DNA of 12,144 nucleotides from the NCBI GenBank assembly GCA_051439365.1, contig JBFRWC010000501.1, forward strand, positions 1 to 12,144, read 5' to 3'. The stretch is from JAAHGY01 sp051439365 (GTDB lineage Bacteria > Cyanobacteriota > Cyanobacteriia > CAKZMO01). A program made the position numbers and the translations under genes. Shown one piece after another: positions 7,203 through 12,144 of the stretch; position 1 is the stretch's first letter; each line of letters starts with the position of its first letter. The notes under the pieces are model-generated. The model was not told the origin of the DNA. It worked only from the letters and a program-made list of their open reading frames with translations, and made no database searches.

Positions 7203-7847
7203 TTATTCTAAATATCCTTCTGCTTTACCAAAATTTCGCAACCGAGACATACATTGCCGAGCATAAAAGCTACTCAGACTTCCCACTGATGTCCCAAATT
7301 CAGCAGCTAACTCTTTCCACGATGTTTCTGGAGGCAAGCGCCGCCGCAATAAAACCTGGCAGGTTACTTCAGGATGGCTTTCCATGTGGATCATCGCTAA
7401 TTCACCACTGGGGTCCGCCTCGATCCACTGCTTAACCTGCTCTAGCAATGGGGGAATCTCTGGCGCACTTTCGATCGAGTCAATCAGATTGCGATCGCCC
7501 TTCGCATCATCCTGATTAGAGTACGCTGACACTATCGTTTTTTTCTGAGTTTGAGCTGTGATAAACCCATCCTGTAACCGACGTTTGAGATAAGCATTTA
7601 ACCATGTAACGACAGAAGCTTGGGCCGCATCATACCTTTTTCCAGTCTTACTTTCACAAAGATTGCGGCAGAAATAAACCCATGTTTGTTGCAATGCATC
7701 TTCATAATAGGCAGTATTTTCATGCCATAACTTGGGTTGTACCCAGCGGATAATTTGGGTTAATCCTTTTTGTCGCTGGGGACTACCCACCGGATGTTGA
7801 CAAGTTTTAGTAACCAATTGCACCAAATCATCTTGGTCGTCTCTCAT
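7203..7847 (-). CDS. Sigma-70-like protein (region 2 and region 4-like segments)
   Basis: 214 residues, no signal peptide. Residues about 45-93 (YYEDALQQTWVYFCRNL ... VVTWLNAYLKRRLQD) resemble sigma region 2: an acidic helix, a WVYF aromatic core, then a basic helix. Residues about 170-206 (LPPETSWKELAAEFGTSVGS ... RLRNF) resemble the region 4 helix-turn-helix. Proteins of this size and pattern are annotated in cyanobacteria as sigma-70 family factors, often near DUF1822 genes; that association is from memory. A DNA-binding or RNA-polymerase-binding role is likely, but true sigma activity is not shown. The start has AAGGAG nine bases upstream. It is the first gene of the minus-strand set; the 164-base gap to DUF1822 means the second gene could also have its own promoter. 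Confidence 0.65.
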   Translation of the reverse strand: MRDDQDDLVQLVTKTCQHPVGSPQRQKGLTQIIRWVQPKLWHENTAYYEDALQQTWVYFCRNLCESKTGKRYDAAQASVVTWLNAYLKRRLQDGFITAQTQKKTIVSAYSNQDDAKGDRNLIDSIESAPEIPPLLEQVKQWIEADPSGELAMIHMESHPEVTCQVLLRRRLPPETSWKELAAEFGTSVGSLSSFYARQCMSRLRNFGKAEGYLE

Positions 7848-7936
7848 GGTAGAAGACTCCTTGCTTCTCTTGAAATCGTCTCAGCTAGGCCCAACACCTG
7901 ACTTGAGAATGCATTCCATCTTACTCGCTAATAGAG

Positions 7937-7966
7937 ATATCAAGGGAGATCATGGTTTTACTGCAA
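7937..7966 (-). promoter_or_regulatory. Weak promoter candidate for the sigma-like gene
   Basis: On the minus strand TTGCAG (7966-7961) and TGATAT (7942-7937) are separated by 18 bases, in the AT-rich stretch 90 bases upstream of the ATG at 7847. Both hexamers are imperfect matches to a sigma-70 consensus. A chance match is quite possible. Confidence 0.2.
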
Positions 7967-8043
7967 ATCATAATTCAAACAGATTTTTTAGGCGTAAAAT
8001 AAAACTTTAACTTATGGATTACGCTGTGACTTTAGATCAATAG

Positions 8044-8063
8044 CACTCATTTTAGGATGAGTG
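8044..8063. other. Small perfect hairpin
   Basis: CACTCAT (8044-8050) and ATGAGTG (8057-8063) are complementary around a 6-base loop. No T run follows, so an intrinsic terminator is unlikely. It lies just before the truncated MITE copy and may mark the junction where that copy's left half was lost. Confidence 0.4.
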
Positions 8064-8072
8064 ATGGTCCAG

Positions 8073-8137
8073 GTAGGGGTTGGGTCTCCTAACCCAAGGC
8101 AGAGTCAAGGTTTTGGGCAGTTGTGTCAGTCAATCAG
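8073..8137 (+). mobile_element. MITE-like element, truncated copy (right 65 bases)
   Basis: The 65 bases match 8221-8285 of the complete copy with four mismatches and end with the same right terminal repeat (TGTCAGTCAATCAG, 8124-8137). The left half of the element is absent; the sequence before 8073 does not resemble it. A stable hairpin is retained at 8077-8095 (GGGTTGGG, loop TCT, CCTAACCC). Confidence 0.8.
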
Positions 8138-8154
8138 GAGATTGAGTTGCAGAG

Positions 8155-8285
8155 CTGATTGACTGACAAAAAATGAGCATTGGGCGCGGAAACCGCTCCC
8201 CTACAAGGGATTGGGACAATGTAGGAGTTGGGTTTCCTACCCCAAGGCAGGGTCAAGGTTTTGGGCAGTTGTGTCAGTCAATCAG
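8155..8285 (+). mobile_element. MITE-like element, complete copy (131 bp)
   Basis: The ends CTGATTGACTGACA (8155-8168) and TGTCAGTCAATCAG (8272-8285) are perfect 14-bp inverted repeats. The length is 131 bp, the same as the copy at 2170-2300, which lies in the opposite orientation. An internal hairpin is visible at 8182-8200 (GGGCGCGG, AAA, CCGCTCCC, one mismatch). No matching 9-base duplication is seen at both ends, as expected if this copy arose by tandem duplication. Its right end is 74 bases upstream of the next gene's start, so the element may lie in or before that gene's 5' leader. Confidence 0.8.
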
Positions 8286-8344
8286 GAGATTGAGTTGCAG
8301 AACTCTTGGCATTTCCTCTGATAAGTCCACAGGCTTGCAACACC

Positions 8345-8351
8345 AAAGGAG
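8345..8351 (+). promoter_or_regulatory. Ribosome binding site fixing the FG-GAP/RTX protein start
   Basis: AAAGGAG lies eight bases before ATG 8360. The longer frame from ATG 8306 has no such site, so MSVNFTAANL is taken as the N-terminus. Confidence 0.8.
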
Positions 8352-8359
8352 AACTCATC

Positions 8360-10153
8360 ATGTCTGTTAACTTTACCGCTGCCAATCTTTTTGCTGTGGG
8401 TGCAGAACCCGACTCTGTGGCTGTGGCTGATGTCACTGGCGATGGCATTTTAGACCTTGTGGTCAGTACCAGTAAATGGTCTGATGAAACATACGATAAA
8501 ACATACGGTCTGGCAACGCTACCGGGTCAGGGGAATGGCCAATTTGGTTCAGCGATCGCCTCCTCTGGGGATGAGTTTGGGTCAATACGGGCGATCGCCA
8601 TCGGTGATTTCAACAACGATGCCAATCTGGATGTGATGACAACAAACGCTTTTAGTGATTCTGGCGCTGATGTTGTCTTGGCTCTGGGTGATGGCAGCGG
8701 TGGGTTTACCTCTAGTGCGACTTTATTTGTGGGCAACCGTCCGGAGACCGTGACTATCGGTGACATCAACGGCGATGGCAACCTAGATGCGATCACTGGG
8801 AACAGCACCAACTCCACCACAACCATATTGTTGGGAGACGGCAGCGGTGGGTTTCAATCCTCCAACAGTTTAACGTTAGGTGGATCGCCCGAAGCGATCG
8901 CCCTAGAGGATTTCGATGGGGATGGCCAGCTAGACTTGGCCACGGTTGTGGAAACCAATGGAAAATTGGAGTTTGTGGTGTTGCAGGGCAATGGAGCCGG
9001 AGCCTTCACTCTATCCACGACGATTGCCCTCAACAACGCCCCGACTTACTACTACTATTATGGTGATTCTGATCTGGCCATTGCCGACTTTAATGATGAC
9101 GGTCAATTGGATGTGGCGGTCTTAGCCGATGATACCGTTTCAGTGCTGCTGGGCAATGGCTCCACTAACCAGTTTAAGCGGGTCTTCCAGAGCCAGCAAG
9201 AGGCTGACTCCATCACTGCTGAGGATATGAATGGGGATGGTCGGGTTGACTTAGTTGCGTCCCTCGATAGCTACTCCGTTGGTACTGCCAATGATGTCAT
9301 TGGGGTCATGCTGGGTGATGGAAACGGTCACTTTAGCCAGCCGGAGCTGTTTCCCACCAATGGATATGCTCCAGCGATCGCCACCAGGGATTTCAACCGT
9401 GATGGCAAGCCCGATCTTGTGTCTGTGGATGGCTCTGTGGAGTCTGCGTTTGTTTTTCTCAATACCACGACAACGACTGATGCCATCACCCAGGGGACCA
9501 AGGGGTACAGTGGTGTCGGCTACATTGACGCTTCCAGTGAGTTGGGCAGCTCGATCACTGTTGATTTGTCCAAGAGCAAGTTTATCCTCAATGATTCCTC
9601 GTCCACGACTCCAACATCAACTCCATCATTAGTCGGGGTGGTGGATATCATTGGCACCGCTCAAGATGACGTGATCCGGGGCAACAACGCAGACAACCAT
9701 CTCACGGGAGGATCTGGAGCTGATGAATTGATTGGGGGGAAAGGGGGCGATCGCCTCCTCGGTGGAGCCGGAAACGATGAGTTAACGGGAAACAACGGCA
9801 AAGATCGATTTATTTTCTCGGCGACCCCAAACTATCCCGATGGCGTGGATAGTCCCTTCCACAAGAAACAGTTAGGGGTCGATCGCATTCTTGATTTTAA
9901 GCCGAAGCAAGACAAGATGATTCTGGACCCTGACACCTTTACCCAGTTGACGGTCCGTCAGCGCGTATCGTTTGAGGTGGTGGATAAACTCTCGGATGCT
10001 CGCTCCAGTCAGGGAATCATTACCTATGTTCAGGACAAGGGCAAGCTGTTTTACAATGCCAATGGTTCCGATCCAGGCTTTGGTGGGGGTGGCTTGTTCG
10101 CTATCCTCGACAATGAAGCGGATTTATCGGCCAAAAGCTTCGCAGTTCGCTAA
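8360..10153 (+). CDS. FG-GAP/VCBS-repeat RTX protein, probably type I secreted
   Basis: 597 residues. Seven Asp-rich FG-GAP/VCBS calcium-binding loops are visible, starting near residues 24 (DVTGDGILDL), 83, 135, 184, 243, 289 and 344, enough for an integrin-alpha-like beta-propeller. A Thr/Ser-rich linker leads to RTX repeats (about 431-486, e.g. GGAGNDELTGNNGKDRFIF). The C-terminus (about 505-597) matches the ending common to cyanobacterial RTX proteins: DRILDFKPKQDKMIL, then GKLFYNANGSDPGFGGGGLF, and a short final strand. There is no N-terminal signal peptide, so export by a C-terminal type I signal is inferred. A five-Tyr run at 230-234 comes from TAC/TAT codons. No enzyme active site is seen; an adhesive or structural surface role is likely. 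The gene is divergent from the signalling set and ends 22 bases before the next gene. Confidence 0.9.
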   Translation: MSVNFTAANLFAVGAEPDSVAVADVTGDGILDLVVSTSKWSDETYDKTYGLATLPGQGNGQFGSAIASSGDEFGSIRAIAIGDFNNDANLDVMTTNAFSDSGADVVLALGDGSGGFTSSATLFVGNRPETVTIGDINGDGNLDAITGNSTNSTTTILLGDGSGGFQSSNSLTLGGSPEAIALEDFDGDGQLDLATVVETNGKLEFVVLQGNGAGAFTLSTTIALNNAPTYYYYYGDSDLAIADFNDDGQLDVAVLADDTVSVLLGNGSTNQFKRVFQSQQEADSITAEDMNGDGRVDLVASLDSYSVGTANDVIGVMLGDGNGHFSQPELFPTNGYAPAIATRDFNRDGKPDLVSVDGSVESAFVFLNTTTTTDAITQGTKGYSGVGYIDASSELGSSITVDLSKSKFILNDSSSTTPTSTPSLVGVVDIIGTAQDDVIRGNNADNHLTGGSGADELIGGKGGDRLLGGAGNDELTGNNGKDRFIFSATPNYPDGVDSPFHKKQLGVDRILDFKPKQDKMILDPDTFTQLTVRQRVSFEVVDKLSDARSSQGIITYVQDKGKLFYNANGSDPGFGGGGLFAILDNEADLSAKSFAVR

Positions 10154-10175
10154 ACCTTAGCTCGGAGTTGTTTCC

Positions 10176-12144
10176 ATGGGCGATCGCTCGTCTCTTCTGT
10201 CCCGCCGTACATCTTTTCACTTGGGTCGAAATAGGGTCAGTGATTGGCGAGGAAGGGGCGCGATCGCCACGAGTTTAGTGATGGTGTTAGGGTCCATTGG
10301 GTGGGAGCAGAGGATTAATCCAAAGCGTGCTTTCGCTCAAATTACCCCAGATCAAACCTTAGGCGTAACTTCCTCTAGGGTGGTCGCATCTGTTGGACAA
10401 ACGTTGATCGAAGGGGGGCTAGAACAAAATGGTAATCTGTTTCATAGTTTCCAACAATTTAATGTTCCCTTGACTGAGTCGGTTTACTTTGCCAATCCTG
10501 AAGGAGTCACGAATATTCTCAGCCGGGTCACGGGAGATACTCCATCTAATATTTTGGGTACATTAGGGGTGAAGGGTCCCGCCAATCTATTTTTATTAAA
10601 CCCCAATGGCATTCTATTTGGTCCCGATGCTCGGTTAGATCTTGGGGGAGCATTTGTGGGCAGCACGGCCAGCCAAATTAATTTTGACAATAACCAAGCG
10701 TTCAGTGCGGTTACTCCCTCCACTCCCTCCATGTTGATCATTAGTGCCCCCATCGGGTTGCAATATGGAACAGGCAATCCTCCTGGGCCGATCGTGGTGG
10801 AGGGCCGTCTTGAAGTGAATCCTGGAGAAACGTTGACCTTGGCGGGAGGAGATATTCAGATTACTGGGGTAACTGGCGATCGCGACAGTAGTTCATCCCT
10901 GCCCGATTCATCGTTGCCCGATTTATTCTTGGCTAATACCGGGCAATTAATTGCACCACAAGGAAATATTTCCCTCCTAGCAATCAACCCCTCTGCTAAC
11001 CGTAATCGACAAACGATTTTATTTGGCAATCAGTTTACTATTAACGAAGAATCGCTCCCTTCCAGTCCTCAGAATAGTCAGTTTGCGAATATCTCGATCA
11101 GTCGTGGAGCCTTCATTTTTGCAGGGAATAATAATTCTGTGGGAGATGCAGGTCGCATTAGAATCGATGGCAATAACGTTTCTATTGGAAATAACACTCG
11201 CCTGAGTACTCGTAATAGTGGTCGGGGGGATGTTGGTCTGATTGAAATTAACGCGATCGCCCAACTAGACGTAAGCAATCAATCCACCATCACGAATCAA
11301 GCCTCGAACCGTCCCAAGCGTGAAGGACTCTTACGCGGCATCTTACTAGAATCCACTGGCGGTTCGGTCACGGTTCGAGAGTCTACTCTACGAACGAATG
11401 TGGAAAGTGATGGTACGGCTAGCCGCATCCTGATCACTGCCGCTGATCGCATCTTAATTAGTCAATCAACGCTCAGTAGTCAAGCCCAAGAAGAGGCCGG
11501 AGGCGGGAGAATTCGCCTGAATGCTGCTGAGGCAACTATTCGCGATGGCAGTAATATTAATAGCGGTACATCTAGTCAGAATCAGGACACTGATGCAGGG
11601 AAAATTATCTTAGAGATCTCAGATCAATTAGTCATTAATCATTCCCAATTGCGCAGTGGTACGGACGGCTTATCGAATGGGGATGAAATTAGAATTCGGG
11701 CTGAAAATGCGGATGTCAGAATTATTAATGGCGGTCGATTAACGAGTAGCACTTCAGGCCAAGGTAATGCAGGTAGCATTCTCGTTGAGGCTCAAAACTT
11801 GTGGGTCGAAGGCTTCAATGCTGAAGGCCAAGAAGGGGATATTTTTAGTGGGATCTTCAGTCGGGTTCGTGCTGAGGGACAAGGTGATGCCCAGAACATT
11901 AATATTGATGCTGATACAGTAGATTTAGTCAACGGAGGTCGGATTTCAACCAGTGTGACGGAAGGAGGACAAGGCAATGCGGGAACACTTACGATTAACA
12001 GCAATCAATTAAATATTGTGAGTTTTACTACCGATGGACCCTCAGGCCGCCGGAGTGGAATTTTTGCCCGGATTACTTCAGATGCTGCGGGAGATGGCGG
12101 CAATATTAATCTGAATTTACGCGATGCACTTCAGATGCGAAATG
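10176..12144 (+). CDS. Filamentous-haemagglutinin-type exoprotein, two-partner secretion (3' end off window)
   Basis: The frame is open from ATG 10176 to the right edge, 656 residues. GGAG lies eight bases before the start. A long signal peptide (about 1-54) has a basic N-region, a hydrophobic core (AIATSLVMVLGSIG, 29-42) and a likely cleavage site AFA|Q at 54. The TPS domain follows: FQQFNVPLTESVYFANP (92-108), NILSRVTG (113-120), ANLFLLNPNGILFGP with the NPNG motif (136-150), and LDLGGAFVGSTA (154-165). After about residue 290 come beta-helix-like repeats rich in G-N-I-x-I patterns. This domain is recognised by a TpsB/FhaC outer-membrane pore; no such partner is in the window. The gene probably shares a transcript with the FG-GAP/RTX gene. 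The C-terminus and any functional domain there are not visible. Confidence 0.9.
   Translation, partial: MGDRSSLLSRRTSFHLGRNRVSDWRGRGAIATSLVMVLGSIGWEQRINPKRAFAQITPDQTLGVTSSRVVASVGQTLIEGGLEQNGNLFHSFQQFNVPLTESVYFANPEGVTNILSRVTGDTPSNILGTLGVKGPANLFLLNPNGILFGPDARLDLGGAFVGSTASQINFDNNQAFSAVTPSTPSMLIISAPIGLQYGTGNPPGPIVVEGRLEVNPGETLTLAGGDIQITGVTGDRDSSSSLPDSSLPDLFLANTGQLIAPQGNISLLAINPSANRNRQTILFGNQFTINEESLPSSPQNSQFANISISRGAFIFAGNNNSVGDAGRIRIDGNNVSIGNNTRLSTRNSGRGDVGLIEINAIAQLDVSNQSTITNQASNRPKREGLLRGILLESTGGSVTVRESTLRTNVESDGTASRILITAADRILISQSTLSSQAQEEAGGGRIRLNAAEATIRDGSNINSGTSSQNQDTDAGKIILEISDQLVINHSQLRSGTDGLSNGDEIRIRAENADVRIINGGRLTSSTSGQGNAGSILVEAQNLWVEGFNAEGQEGDIFSGIFSRVRAEGQGDAQNINIDADTVDLVNGGRISTSVTEGGQGNAGTLTINSNQLNIVSFTTDGPSGRRSGIFARITSDAAGDGGNINLNLRDALQMRN

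Larger units (their letters stand above)
8073..8302 (+). repeat. 148-bp tandem duplication (first unit truncated)
   Basis: 8073-8156 and 8221-8304 match at about 79 of 84 positions with an offset of 148 bases. The period consists of the 131-bp element plus a 17-base flank, GAGATTGAGTTGCAGAG at 8138-8154, which recurs with one change at 8286-8302. Because the non-element flank is duplicated too, this looks like a tandem duplication followed by loss of the left part of unit one, not two separate insertions. Confidence 0.75.
7848..8359. other. Divergent intergenic region (512 bases)
   Basis: This region separates the minus-strand signalling set from the plus-strand secreted-protein genes. Both transcription units must draw promoters from it or from the repeats in it. 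7848-8040 is AT-rich and nonrepetitive and holds only a weak promoter candidate. 8044-8063 is a small hairpin. 8073-8302 is repeat DNA. 8303-8344 is unremarkable. I see no convincing gene here. Confidence 0.7.

Noticed and set aside
8044..8063. Hairpin as an intrinsic terminator
   Set aside because: No U-rich tract follows on either strand, and neither adjacent transcription unit ends here.
8073..8302. CRISPR array
   Set aside because: Only two repeat units of about 84 bases are present, with element-like terminal inverted repeats and no cas genes; this is a duplicated MITE.
8173..8370. Plus-strand 65-residue frame within the repeat region
   Set aside because: It is a translation of the MITE-like element running into the start of the FG-GAP/RTX gene, with no ribosome site of its own; such frames recur wherever the element lies.

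Overview
The window looks like chromosomal DNA from a cyanobacterium, probably a filamentous or other surface-active one. By eye it holds about nineteen copies of the palindrome GCGATCGC (HIP1), roughly one per 640 bases, which is typical of many cyanobacteria. The protein families agree: DUF1822, DUF928, CHAT-CHASE2 fusions, a filamentous-haemagglutinin exoprotein and RTX proteins with cyanobacterial C-terminal ends. I cannot name the species.

Layout. (1) 1-1982, minus: the N-terminal 660 residues of a large secreted or surface protein (PPC-like domain, two cadherin-like repeats, Pro-rich linker, RTX calcium-binding repeats); its 3' end lies off the left edge. (2) 1983-2367: leader region with inverted repeats and a complete 131-bp MITE-like element flanked by a perfect 9-bp target-site duplication. 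(3) 7847 down to 2368, minus: a four-gene set in transcription order, sigma-70-like protein, DUF1822 protein, CHAT protease-CHASE2 membrane sensor, DUF928 exported protein. The last two overlap by 8 bases. (4) 7848-8359: a divergent intergenic region with a second complete MITE in the opposite orientation and a truncated third copy, arranged as a 148-bp tandem duplication. (5) 8360-10153, plus: an FG-GAP/VCBS-repeat protein with RTX repeats. (6) 10176 to the right edge, plus: the N-terminal part of a two-partner-secretion exoprotein, 22 bases downstream of the previous stop.

Working model (inference). The minus-strand set looks like a sensing and proteolytic signalling module. CHASE2 would sense something outside the cytoplasmic membrane, the cytoplasmic CHAT cysteine protease would respond, and the sigma-like and DUF1822 proteins would be partners or substrates. 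Around it lie genes for three large secreted proteins (two RTX, one TPS exoprotein), so the module may control surface adhesins or exoproteins. The pair of inverted MITE copies bracketing the module, and the resemblance of its gene content to a protease/regulator/sigma-factor circuit, are the two most interesting points. Neither is proven by the sequence alone.
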